From Pilasporangium apinafurcum (taxonomy: Eukaryota > Oomycota > Peronosporomycetes > Pythiales > Pythiaceae): a stretch of 64,000 bases of DNA. The notes under the pieces were generated by a model. The model was not told the origin of the DNA, did not search any database, and worked only from the letters and a program-made list of their open reading frames with translations. The DNA is taken from assembly GCA_001600495.1 (NCBI GenBank), contig BCKE01000065.1, positions 120,812 to 184,811 of the forward strand. The letters are read 5' to 3'. How positions within the stretch are numbered: position 1 is the first letter of the stretch; each line of letters opens with the position of its first letter. A program made the translations under genes and the position numbers. Shown in pieces: positions 32,296 to 43,933 of this stretch.

Positions 32296-33819
32296 CTCAA
32301 TACTGCTCGGGAATCTGGAGGGTGATGGAGATCGATCTCGGTTCAGTTAATGTCGAGAATTGGACGCAGAAGCTATATGAAGCGTAGGAAGGATCGCGGC
32401 ACGCAAAATGCTCCTTCTCTTCGTCGAGTCGTTAGAAGATCTGTTTGTGTCTGTAAATGCTGACAGAAAACCTCTTGACACCACCAAAAAAAGCACTAAA
32501 CGTCTCTCTTCTTCCTTCTTTCTCGTTCTTTTTCGACTTCGTCCTCTATTTTTTCGAAGGACGTCTGTTCACGAAAAGGGTCGATCGAATTGCTGCCAAT
32601 AACTTTTTACTCCCACGATCGAATGAACAAAGACGCGCAGTGTGCTATGATGGGATTGTCTTCAAAGAGTGTTTCCTGCTTTGTCGCTCGCTCGGTTGCT
32701 CACCCACGTCTAATGGTTATTTTCTTGTTGTGACTGACGTCGACAGTTTCTTTGCAAGTGTGCGAATTCGAAGATGAAGAAGACAGTCAGAAGAGTAACC
32801 ATCGCCATGAAGCGCTGTGCTTATGCTCATGCATCCACATGGTCCACAAACCTTCAGAAAGTTCAGTGCTTTTACGCTGGGTGTAAAAAATTTCAAAACA
32901 AATTATCAAAATATGGTAAAAAACATAGTTTTATTATTCAATTAAGACTATACTATAACATACCTTTTTTTGGAATTTTAATAAATGGCTGTTTACCTTG
33001 TTTTGATGACCATGTGGTTAGGTTGTAGGGGTACGGACAGATGTGTTTCTAGAAGTAGAAAGATCGCATATTACACCGCTTCGTTTGTTCAACAGTGTGG
33101 TACACAGGTGTACACCCATTCTTATTTAAATATCGATATATATAGACAAAAACTGTTATATGTTGACATTCTATACTATCTGAATAAGTAGCCAGTCTCT
33201 ATGAATCAATGCATTTGGTGGACGTGAGTGATGTAGAATGGTTGCTATTTATTTATTTTTCTCTTCGTTTCATGGCTGCCAAGACGAAAGAAAACGACTG
33301 CGTGGTTGAGCCCATGACGACGACAATGATGACGCCTTATTGGAACATTCGCGCATGTCTATTTTTGCTCTACAGCCAAACAACGGACTGTCAATGAATT
33401 GAAACAAAAACATCAAGAAACAAGCTAAGTGGACGGAAGATTGCTGTGGTAGATTGTGGAAAATGAGAGACATGATCAGGATTTTGCGGAAAGTGCGTCC
33501 GCGTTTTGAATCAATTGAAGCGCTAGGATGAGTTAGCTAAGTAAGTAACTACGAATGCTCCACGGATTGTTCGAGGCACCTTCTGGTCTACAAATCCATA
33601 CATTGTGTGTATGGATGCGTATTGTAACGTCACGTTGTGCATGTCCCAATGTTCGGGGATGCGCGACTGGAAAGGATTCGAATCCATCAGCCAAATAAAT
33701 ATGCCAAAACAAACAAACCCACAACAAGATGCAAAAAAATGACCAATCGATTCCCAACGCCTAGTTCCACTACGTTTCTACTAATACTCATGCGTCTGTG
33801 TATGATTGTAAGGACTTCT
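32296..33819. other. Spacer between the FYVE gene and eIF3d
   Basis: No convincing gene in 1.5 kb. It contains a T/C-rich stretch at 32500-32560 (FYVE promoter side) and a strongly AT-rich part at 32880-33200. Open frames of about 100 codons at 32457-32777 are Phe/Ser-rich translations of that tract and were not accepted. Confidence 0.35.
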
Positions 33820-35896
33820 TTACGCGTCATTATCACCTTCATCGTCGCTTTCCGCGTCCTCGAACGTATCGAGCGGCACCGAGTAGATACGAACGACCGG
33901 TTTGTTTGGGTCCTTCATCAACACGTACTTGCCTTCAGGCTGTTCCAGCATGAGCTCCGCCAGCATCTTGATGATGCCCCACATGTTGTTCTGGTTGAGC
34001 GCAATCTGGTTTGCAAACGTGTTCGGGTTGTACGATTGCGTACCGAGCACGACATGTGAATATGGATCCTTGTAGTTCACACGAGACACATAGCCGAGCT
34101 TCATTTCATCCACACCGCCCAAAAGCGCCTGTGCTGTCCACTTGGCGAGCTTGCACGAGTTGTTCTTGAGCTCATTAGCCAAGATCGCACCTCGCTACAT
34201 TGCATATGCAAAGATATCACATTGTGAGTTTCCATGAAAAAAATTATATAGCACATACACGACATGCATATTCATCCCTCAGCGGCATAAAGATTTCCTC
34301 ATTTTTTTCTCCATGTATGAAGAAAAGAAATAGGAATAGCGTATATATCAATAAAGATAGACCATCATAGGGAATCACATTCACACACACACGATATACA
34401 CAGCGACTCTCCATTTTTGGCTTTGTAGATATTCTCCGCATCCACGAGTGGAATAGGAATAGCGTATATGTATAAAAGGGCATTCATCGAGTCCATACAT
34501 ACCACGCACATATATAACAACCAATAAACAACACAACGTACCTGAGAATCAATCTTCTTGCGCCACTCAATGTTACCCGTGAGCTTCGGGTCGTACTCGT
34601 TCAAGGCAAACGTCTGCACGTACTGTTCCGTGTCTTTCTTCAACGATACACCATGGATCTCACAGCGAGCGACCATATTCATCCCATTACCCAAATCAAA
34701 TTTTCTGTAGCGATACGCATAGGTAGCAGGTGTAGCATCGTCGCTGGCAAAGGGATTTGGTGCGTTAAAGTCTTTCTTGAACCCCTTGCTCTTCATGACC
34801 TGTTGCGACAGATTCTGGTTGATCATTGTGGCTTCTAGACTCAAGCGATCCGGGTGGTTGATTGATTCTGGGTCGTCCGAGAGTGGCGGCTCCGAAGCGT
34901 TTTCGTTGACGGTGACCAAATCAAACGCTGACTGATCACGCTTGTCGAAGAAAACCATGTTGTTCACGCGCTGCACGACAATGTCCCACGGGAACACTGA
35001 TCGCGTACTGGCCATCAAATGAGCCAGGATCGCATCAGTCGCAAACACGTTCGCTTCGCCATTGGTCGCCAATTCTTCAATAACTGGATCGTCAGTAGTA
35101 GTGACGTAGTAGAAATCACGGTCGTCGTATCGGTGGATGCGTGTATTGGAGCGGCTAGTGATGCGGTCATACGTGTTGTCATACTCCAACAACGAGCCAT
35201 ACCATTTCAGATCATCAACATTCGGAATATTAGCCTGCAATTTCGTGAGCTGTTGTAGTTCAAACTGGTCAACGATTGTCCAACTGGCCTGAACCTTCAC
35301 GGTAGCAATCCGATCGACCTTCAAGTCGTCCTTACGGCGCGACGTGAACAATCGACGCGCGTTGCTCAGGCGATCCCAGCGTTTGTTCTGCTTTTGTTGG
35401 CCCTTCATGCGCAGTTGTTGGGAGCTCGTATTCACATCTTGCGCGCCTCCAGCGCCAAATCGCTTCGCACCGAATCCACCGGCGGCATTGCCACGTCCAG
35501 CAAAACGCTGCTGGTTCCACGTCGGGCGCAGACGATCATTGCTCTTAGGGCGAGAAGCTCGGCCAGTATCCACGAGACGGAACGTCGCGTCTTCTTCGGC
35601 ATCATGCTTGTACTGGAACTCGGCGTTCACTCCCGATGGATCGCGTACATAACCTAATAAAGAAGACAAGAAAATTTATGCGTTACCCAACATTATCTAT
35701 GTCATTCCATCTAATAAGAGATTAGTTGCTTACGGCCGCCGCGAGAGACGTAATTGGAGACGAAATCGGCAGCTTTGCCAAGTTTGTCGCCCTTGTTGAA
35801 TGGTGCGTAGGGGACGTTAAGGAATTGCTCCGGGAGTGTCGTAGGACCCCAGCCGGCGCTATTCACATCCACATGCGGGGTGTTGTAGGATGTCAT
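33820..35896 (-). CDS. EIF3D: Translation initiation factor eIF3 subunit D
   Basis: On the minus strand the exons are 35896..35734, 35653..34542 and 34194..33820, giving 549 residues, the normal eIF3d length. Family-typical features include the N-terminal WGP segment, a Gly/Gln/Arg-rich linker and the cap-binding-like core with [20 protein letters not shown] and [20 protein letters not shown]. The C-terminus has [20 protein letters not shown] and an acidic tail (DDEGDND). eIF3d binds mRNA caps within the eIF3 complex in the cytosol. The second intron (347 nt) is much longer than the others in this window. Confidence 0.95.
34195..34541 (-). repeat. Imperfect tandem duplication inside the eIF3d intron
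   Basis: The sequence AATAGGAATAGCGTATAT occurs at about 34330 and 34453, 123 bp apart, within more diverged duplicated flanks. The block also holds an ACACACAC run. It explains the unusual length of this intron. Confidence 0.6.
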
Positions 35897-36607
35897 GGTG
35901 CTAGTTCCCTACTTGACGATATCTGAGCGCCAACCAGTGGATTCAACAAGCTACTGCCACTTCCAGAAAATAGTAAAGTGAGGTACACTAATCACCACCA
36001 TTTATTAAAAATCCAAATGGTCAAAAAGTAAAACCCAACATGGTAAAAAAACACAATGATTACATATTCATATGATTGCAAATATAGCCTGTATACCCAT
36101 AAATATATCAAAAATACTCGTATGTTTATACGTATATTAATATAGTACTCGTCATTACTTCAACTACCTATCGAATCTAGTCGCATGCGACAGCGAGGGG
36201 GCCGTAAACGGCGTGTGTCACACGCCTGAGCAAAATGAGTAGGCCGAAAAAGAAGGAAAGGAAGGCCGCCAAGAGTTTACTCTCAGTCAGCTGTGTTTGA
36301 CCGTTAGGATATTCATTTGATCACCCTCCGGTACCCACAACGCATAGTCCAATTCGACCAGAGAGAAAGAAAAGAGAGAGAGTGAACGATCACATTCCTT
36401 GCACTCGGTGATTCGAGAGGAAAGCAACAGATCACAAGAAAACGCACAAACGTGTTTACCCACTATCATTCTGCTCACGCATCCCCTCTCACTCACATTC
36501 TCTTACCAGTGGTCAAACGTTCGGAATTCTTGAACCTTCACTTTGTTATTTGCGCTGAGGACAATATCACCTCAAAATTGTAATTGAGAGGACATATATA
36601 AACAACA
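35897..36607. other. Divergent promoter spacer, eIF3d / aspartic protease
   Basis: No gene. AT-rich at 35990-36150. The right part (36360-36540) is A/G-rich with GAGAGAG runs and leads to the protease start. TATATAAA lies at 36595-36602, just before the ATG. Confidence 0.4.
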
Positions 36608-38089
36608 ATGATGCAGCATACGACGCTGTTCGCATCGGCGCCGTCTACTACTTCAACCAACACCAGCAGCAGTTCCACGAATTCCAACCCAAACAAACTC
36701 TCGCTTACCCGGAAGCGCGTCTCTCGCTCACCCTTCCCTTCGTCTGCACGATACCGCCATTTGAAAGGTGAAGCAAGTGGCAGTGACAATGAAGTGGAAA
36801 TGGAAAACTACCAAGGCATCATTTACTTCGCTGACGTCAAAATCGACTCGTCAACATTTGTCGTGCAGGTCGACACTGGCTCGTCCGATCTGTGGATCTC
36901 GTGTGCGTATCTGGATCTGTCGTCTTCCTCCTCGGCATCGTCTTGCTCGACCACTTGCCCATCGGATTCAACCGTTATCACCTACGGATCTGGTGATGTT
37001 TGTGTCGTTGGCTACTACGCGAATTTACAGATCGGCAACGTGTCAGTGAACGACTACGTCGTGGAAATCGCATATGGCGCCAACGTCTATCCGAGTTCGC
37101 GCTCCAGTCTGCTCTCCGGTGATTCAGAAGGGCTCCTGGGGCTCGCATATTCCAACTTAGCGACGATTCCGACGCCTAGTGGTCAATTCATTGAGCATCT
37201 CTCGAGTTTCTCTATCTATTTAACTCCTGAAGACAATTCTGACGGGTCGTTCTTGTTGTTGAATGATGTGGATGACGATTTAATCTCCAGTAAGAATCTC
37301 ACACCGTACAAGATCTCGCTCAAAACTGCCACACACTGGACGATTGGCATGACAGCATTCCAAGTGGGTAACGACACCGCTATTGTGCCATGTGATTCCA
37401 CTTCGGACGATAGTTGCGACGCCATCGTCGATACCGGTACTTCGTTACTGGCGATGCCCTACAACATCTACACGAGCTTTGTCAAGAACTACCTTGAAAC
37501 GAAGTCCGAGTGCCAGTATTCTTCTGAAAGTGGCGTGTACATGTGTGACAGCTCTGTCGATCTTCCACGATTGGGGTTCACGTTTGGTGATTACACGTTT
37601 TATCTCGAGAAGAAAGATTACATTTACGAGATCACTGGCACATCGCAAGTTTACGTGGAAATCCAAGCAACATCGACCAGCAGTCAGAGTTCGTTATCCA
37701 ACACTTGGGTCATCGGCGAGACTTTTCTCAAGAACTTCTACACCAATTACATTGTCAACGAAGCTGTTGTCTTCTATAGTGTTGATGGTGATGCCTCTAG
37801 TGGATCAGTGGATGCTGCTACTCCATCAACCAGCAGTGGTACTGGACTTACTGATGGTGATAAACAAGTCAATGGCAACACGACATCGAGTACATCGGAC
37901 TCGAGCAATACGACGACCATCCTGGCCGTGGTCTTGGGAGTCGTCGGAGCAGCATTCATCGTCGCTTGTTTCATGCTCTTTAGGCGATGGCGTCGTGACA
38001 GAAGACGCCGCGAGAATCTCAATAATTACGCTATGCAACCAGGAGCATACTACCCTGCCACACTCACGCCTCGAAATAATGGCGTGTAA
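36608..38089 (+). CDS. Pepsin-family (A1) aspartic protease with C-terminal membrane anchor
   Basis: One exon of 493 codons. Both catalytic motifs are present: DTGSSDLWIS (Asp89) and DTGTSLLAMP (Asp275). Supporting features are ITYGSGDV, EGLLGLAYSNL (first-lobe flap/GLG region) and WVIGETFLKNFYTNY near the end. Residues 395-435 are a Ser/Thr-rich stalk. They are followed by a transmembrane helix (ILAVVLGVVGAAFIVACFML) and a basic cytoplasmic tail. It should act at the cell surface or in the secretory system. No clear signal peptide is seen at the chosen Met; the first 60 residues are Ser/Thr/Asn-rich, then basic. Either an upstream exon is missing or the prosegment is unusual. Confidence 0.9.
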   Translation: MMQHTTLFASAPSTTSTNTSSSSTNSNPNKLSLTRKRVSRSPFPSSARYRHLKGEASGSDNEVEMENYQGIIYFADVKIDSSTFVVQVDTGSSDLWISCAYLDLSSSSSASSCSTTCPSDSTVITYGSGDVCVVGYYANLQIGNVSVNDYVVEIAYGANVYPSSRSSLLSGDSEGLLGLAYSNLATIPTPSGQFIEHLSSFSIYLTPEDNSDGSFLLLNDVDDDLISSKNLTPYKISLKTATHWTIGMTAFQVGNDTAIVPCDSTSDDSCDAIVDTGTSLLAMPYNIYTSFVKNYLETKSECQYSSESGVYMCDSSVDLPRLGFTFGDYTFYLEKKDYIYEITGTSQVYVEIQATSTSSQSSLSNTWVIGETFLKNFYTNYIVNEAVVFYSVDGDASSGSVDAATPSTSSGTGLTDGDKQVNGNTTSSTSDSSNTTTILAVVLGVVGAAFIVACFMLFRRWRRDRRRRENLNNYAMQPGAYYPATLTPRNNGV

Positions 38090-38397
38090 CTAAAAAACAG
38101 ATAGTATGAATTGATGCCAAATTAATTTGGATCTAGTTTCTCTTGCTATTGTTCAGGGATGTAAATAATTTTTTTAGAATAATCAATTGATAGTGGGCTA
38201 ACAAGGAGCAAAGGTATTCATGTCAAGTGAGCTCTATCCAAAGAATTTGACTTATATAAGCGACCATCCTGTCCGATATTTGACGAATTGAATTGCAATC
38301 TACTGAACGACGATGAGCTTATGTGAATGAAGGCAGAGCAAAAGTAACACTGTCTTCTATATACAATCTACGAGAGCCACTTAAAAAATTGCATTTT
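38090..38397. other. Spacer between convergent genes
   Basis: No gene. Separates the protease and Nudix 3' ends. AT-rich; nothing else noticed. Confidence 0.35.
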
Positions 38398-39661
38398 TTA
38401 ATCACCAATTTGTATGACTTCCTGTAGACAGATGTCCAGCAGATACGCTGTCAGTCCCCAAATGACATGTGGCCCACCAGTGAATACCGGTGTGGCATTG
38501 TTACGCCGTATCCAATTCTCACTGGCAATTAAATCCTTAAGTGGCACGGTGAAGAGCGATTCGACTTCGGCTTCATTAATCACAACCGATTGATCACTCA
38601 TCTCGCCAATAAATCCAACGACTGGCGTAACAGCAATGCCTGTGATCGATGTGACACTGGACCAGTCGCACCGCAGCACCCCAAGCACCTGCACGACCTC
38701 AGGAGCCAGTCCGACTTCTTCATTCATCTCTCGCAAACAAGTGGCTTCGATGGTCGAATCATTGACGTCTACCATCCCACCGGGGAAACAAACTTCGCCC
38801 TTATGTTTGCCCACAGTCAGTGACCGCAATGTGAATAGTACGGATGGCTCACCCTCAAACATGCACAACGGAATCACGACCGCCGCGCGCTGGGTATACG
38901 CCTTGGTGATCTGCCGCGGCAAACGACTGAGTCGCTTGCGGATCCGCTCAAGGTGACGTGGCTCAAATGCTTGATGGAGTGGTGTTGAGCTCTTGGTACT
39001 GCTTTTGTCCAATGAGAAATCTGCCATTACCATTCGTTCATTCATTTAATTAGACACTAGCAACCAATGGAGCATAATCCAGTAATAGATGCTTACCGTG
39101 GTATGGCTTGAGTACTCTCTGTAATTCGTCCAACTTGCCCTCACTCAGCAAATCAGCACATAACCGCAATGTGTATTCTCTAGAAAAAAACAAGCATGCA
39201 CGCTACATAATCAGTATCACATTTTCTACCGTTACATACGTACAACAAAATAGTTCAAAATACCTGTCTTGATAAGCCGCTGCCAATGCTGGCGCCGTGT
39301 AGTTGTTGACCAGAAACGTTGCGTCCATGCGAGGTTTCAGAAACTCTCGTGCAAATTGTTGTTGTTGTTCTTTGGTCGTACAAGAATTCGCAGTGGATTG
39401 GGAAATGCCATCGTCTGTATCGCGCTCTTTCGTGAGTTCCTGTCGATGATCTTCATCATTATCTCGCAATTTCTTGGATGATGATGCGCTCGAGAGATTG
39501 CGGTACAACGGATACGCGCATTTGCATGTGGATAACCGCACATATGGCTCTACAATCCTTCGCACCGCTTGCTGCATGGCGAGTTCTGCTTCGAGTTGAT
39601 TGACTGAATCTGTATGCATGTGTGTCGGTGAAAAACGCGCAGATGTCCCACCATTATTCAT
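38398..39661 (-). CDS. Nudix hydrolase, CoA pyrophosphatase type (NUDT7/8-like)
   Basis: On the minus strand the exons are 39661..39264, 39179..39097 and 39020..38398, giving 367 residues. The catalytic part is in the last exon: VLFTLRS, KGEVCFPGGMVD, then the Nudix helix CLREMNEEVGL, which binds Mg2+. The LLTLRS/GEVCFPGG context marks the CoA-diphosphatase branch, which cleaves CoA and acyl-CoA. Upstream exons add about 160 residues with no known domain but a smooth frame (RPRMDATFLVNNYTAP-like sequence, then LCADLLSEGKLDELQRVLKP). The 39021 acceptor is preferred because it keeps frame with a 76-nt intron. An ATG at 39045 would give a shorter protein without that extension. Confidence 0.8.
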
Positions 39662-39899
39662 GGAGTGGACCACTAAATTTATGTGATCTACACAATTATG
39701 TATACAATATTTCTATTGGACAATATTATATTTATATTAGCCAATAAAATTCGTGAAAAGGATATGTAGCCATTTCAGATCGAACATCTATTTTCACTTG
39801 ATATAAATAGCAGGATAATAGTTTTGTTGTGGCAACAAATAGTTCCTTTTGGGATGCATCTCGGTTGTGTTTGATCGAGTAGCAGCAGTAGTGTGTGCG

Positions 39900-42800
39900 A
39901 TGGCGAAGGTGTATGCACAACTGGGTAATGATGAGAAGCAGGACCAAGACGACGATGAAAGTGATGAACGTAGACTGTTTGGCAAAACATATGGACAATA
40001 TGAAAGCAGCTATCGTACTAACACTACTGAAGATAACGAAGAAGTGGTAGTAAACAACGCGAATAGTCTCTTGCAAGAAAGAATGGGGAGCTTTTCTGCT
40101 TCATCATCTTTCTGGGATGATGACTCTGGTGTACAGGTGCCTCCTTCACTAACAAATGACGATCGCTCTTTAATTGATGTGCTTACCGATGAAATGTTAC
40201 ATCGAAAAATTCCGGAATACTTGGAAGAATTCGAGATTCTCATCCCTGACGCCGAAGTCGTGGTCGGTAGCGTTCCATTGGAAGAAGTTCAGCAACGTGA
40301 ACAACTGGTCGAAGAAGCCAAATTACGCCACGCAGAACTGGAAGCACAGCAATATAAACAGCGCGAGTTGTATCTTGCGCAGAAAGAGGAGATAGTTCGC
40401 ACGAAACTGCTGCAGGAAGCGCAGAAAAAGCAGGATGAACTCGTGAAAAAGCATTTGCAGTTCGCCGAAGTCATGCAACTCCGAACACGTCGCATAGGCT
40501 ACGTATTTCAGCAAGCCGAAGCTCATCTCAAACACGTAATTCAGCAGCAACAAGCGCAGGTGCACAGTGTTTACGGCGATCTGGCACACTCGCGTGTCCC
40601 ACAGAGTCGGAAACGCTACCGTGTTGAGTGGAACAAGATTCCGTCGACCATCAAAATCAGTGCCAAGATGCTTAAAGGTGTCAAGGATAAATTACCCTGC
40701 GGTCACTATGTGATGGTTGCCACTCTCTATGACCGACTGGGTGGACATGCCTTGCACTGGACATCCTGGGACCCGGAAAGCACAAGAACAAATGCTACTA
40801 CTGCCTCAGATCAAAACCGAAGACGTCCAAATTTTACACTTCCATTCCACCATCGTGGGCGGTTTTACAACACTGAAGTAGTCATCAATCAGAATTTATA
40901 CGTGGTGTGTCCATCCGAGTCTCTACTGCGGCCGGGCCACACGCTCGTCTTTGAGCTGTTTCACGTGCCACCTGAATTCAACCGCCGGCGGAGACGAGAA
41001 GTCGATTGTGTGGTGGCATGGGGGGCGATTCCACTTTCGACGCCCGAGTTTCAAGTGATCGAGGGTAAATTCAAAGTCCCGCTGCTGCGTGGAGAGATGG
41101 ATCCGACGATGGATAAATTTCGCGATATGGAGCAGCTCTACCAGGAAGATCTGTCAGCATGGCTCTGCAATTTCTATTTCCATGTAACACACTTAACGAA
41201 GAAGACTGGTTCGCTCAATGAGAAGACGAATGCGTTCGATGTCGAAATCGATGAGCGGAGCGGATTATTACGCGTCGAGAATAACTACGAGCGATACATG
41301 TACCAGCTCACGAATCGAAAAGGACGAACGCGGTTGACGGCCGATAATGACGAGGATGGTTCTCTGGGCTCGAGTAGTTTAGCAGGTGGATCCAACAACT
41401 TGAAGAAACCATTGTCATCTACTACACTCTTGTTGGAAAGATCGGACTATGAGAATACATCTACCGCCAAAACACAAACAAAAACTGAAGCGAGCATGAT
41501 GAAGTCCAAGCATGAATCCAAGAAGAAGAAGAAGAAGGAATTGAATCTCTTTTACCATATACCTAAATTACGATGGCTCCACAACAGCTTGTCGACGCGA
41601 AAGAAGACGCGCGTGTATGTACGTTCTTCAGCCTTGAATCTTTAACAACCAGAAGTTGCTGACTTCATTATATCATACTAATGTTGTTGCAACACTCTAT
41701 TTAGGCTGGTAACAAGCTTGAACTACCGGGTGAAGAGCAAGCAATTGATGCGCACCGTTCCCCAGTCGGACACAACGATGAAGAAGTAGTTGAAAAGGAA
41801 GCATACAGAGGTGAAGACGAAGATGAAGGCGAAGAAGATGACTCCACTTCACTACTCTATGGGCTTGACGTCGAAAACTACAAATTCGCCGTGACCTCCT
41901 CGACATCTCTCGAACCGGCGCGCCATAAGCGGTTCCATATGCATCGCAAGCTTCACTATCTACGTCACGAACTGTTGGTGGACTTGGGACTTTCCAACAT
42001 CCACACACTTGAGTTCTGGCGACTGCTGCTGCTGTTGCTGTTTGCGTTGTGGTTACGCATTTACGTGCACTACGTAGCACAGTGGGTGTTTCTACGTGGC
42101 TACCGCATCCCTGTGTATACCTTCCAACCGCAATGGACGACATGTATTGTCAAGTACACATGGAAAACGATCGCTACTCACACCGAGATCGGCGTCATTG
42201 TCATTGGGGTGTTAGGGAATATTGTCGTGTTTGGCTTCCTTGCATTGATCGCCGCCACTAGTCAAGCATACATCGGTGAATTGCCGCATTTCGGGTCGAG
42301 CTTCATCGTCTGTGTTGGCATTGCAATGGTGTTAGACCCGCTGCTAGTGCTACTGATTGATCTCTTTTCTCATCATTATGATTGTAGTTCCTTAAGCGAA
42401 TGCACACAATCGCTCTCGGCTCCAGCATGCACGTGTGTTGATGGCGATGCTTTCAAACTCTACGTCCGCTTTAAGGCGCAGGAAGGCAGTGGGCTAGTCG
42501 GCATCATTCTGACACTTATTCTCTACGTAGCACTCATCGCTGTATCGTTAGTAGCGTTCTACGCGTATCTGCTGCATATTCACATGAACGCTCGGATGCT
42601 GGATGTTTACAGGCGGGTTCATGCACAAGAAGACGCATTCTTCGTCCCCCATGACAGTGAGATCTCGCTTCAGGAACTTCAGACCATTTGCACCCAAGCC
42701 ACGCGGTGGAAAAGTCCAAAAGGCACACAGCGCAAGGTGTTTGTACATGAGTACGTACTCACAGATCCACTTGACGCACAATTCAGTGAGAAAAGTGTGC

Positions 42801-43057
42801 ACATCGCTGTTTACAATATGGAAATGGATGGATCGAGGGAACTGCACCGTCACTTTCTCAAGACGCAGGATGGTACGATCTTGGAATTATTTGGCGAGAT
42901 CGGCACGAATCGCCATGATGGTGGCACATGGCAACGTGATGATGCTGCTGGTGCAGTATCATCACTGACGTTGCTATATAATATCATGCAGGACCACCAG
43001 CCACCAGACGCTGAGCCACTCGAAGACCAATTGGCGAAGCTCTTTGATGAACTGTAA
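39900..43057 (+). CDS. Large four-pass membrane protein with coiled coil and C2-like domain
   Basis: Exons 39900..41618 and 41705..43057 give 1023 residues. In order: an acidic N-terminus; a Gln/Glu/Lys coiled coil (about 130-205); a beta-rich segment (about 238-435, KRYRVEWNKIPSTIKIS to FYFHVTHLTKK) resembling a C2-type domain; a basic linker with poly-Lys; an acidic stretch; and about four hydrophobic helices (roughly 677-700, 735-758, 773-795 and 836-866). The C-terminus is soluble (about 870-1023). Cys pairs lie in the loop between helices 3 and 4 (CSSLSEC, ACTC). The protein was not assigned to a named family. It may be a membrane scaffold. The start is the first in-frame ATG after the frame opens. 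Confidence 0.75.
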
Positions 43058-43933
43058 TATAGAATATATAGAGTAACTGCCGCTAAGAAGGTGCGACAGA
43101 ATCTTATAAAGGATCGAGTCCCGCAATATTGCTTATCCGATTTAAGTCTTTATGAAGGAACTATACAATGTAGCCATCCGTGGGAGCATTTATATATTCA
43201 TGGAATCCATCGTAGATATTCACGATGTGATAATAAAGAATATGATCTGTTCCCGACAAGCCGCAGCTTCAATTATGATCACTTCGGATGTCGTGGGATT
43301 TATCATCGTCACACTAATGGGTAGTGCATATATCCATACCTGAGTCTTTCCCACCCATTGGAGCCATCCAACTGTCACTAAATTATCATTTGTATCACCA
43401 CACACTGTCACAACTTGATGAATATGATCGCAAAAGTATCTGTTATGAGATTGTTGTTCACCAGAGAGCAGATATTGCGGATAACAAAAGGTAAGCTATC
43501 CAAGAGATCTGAATGCACACTTCACTGTATTCAGCAACAATTCACTCCATAGTTGATGAGACCATCGTCTATCAGCGGAGCGAACAACTCGCCTCCATAG
43601 GCTGTTGCGACTAGAGAAATCCCTTTCATAACCTGAGAGGAAGTGAGGTTCATACAACATAAATAGCAAAGATTCGCGCTTTCTTCTTTCGCTCCATATA
43701 AGAAAAAAAAGCAAAATGCAAATAGCAGTAATAACTTCTGAATGTCAAATAGACTTGCTTTGTTGCATCTCATTATGCCGACTAGCGATTCTATTCATCA
43801 ATCGAGTTTCATTTTAACCATCGCTTCTTCTCTTCAAGACATGGTGTCATACCTATTTGATACCGGTATTTTGAGCTTTGGGTCCTTTTTGTTTCGTGGT
43901 GGCGAAAGGAAAAGTGAATAGGAAGGAAGTCCC
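43058..43933. other. Spacer, no gene recognised
   Basis: 876 bp with small overlapping frames on both strands that lack domain or codon signals. Poly-A (43691-43699) and several GATAT/ATATC motifs occur; nothing else. Confidence 0.35.

Noticed and set aside
37383-38093. 236-codon plus-strand open frame overlapping the aspartic protease
   Set aside because: It lies wholly inside the protease gene in another frame, is rich in Arg/Ser/Thr from the codon pattern of that gene, and lacks domains.
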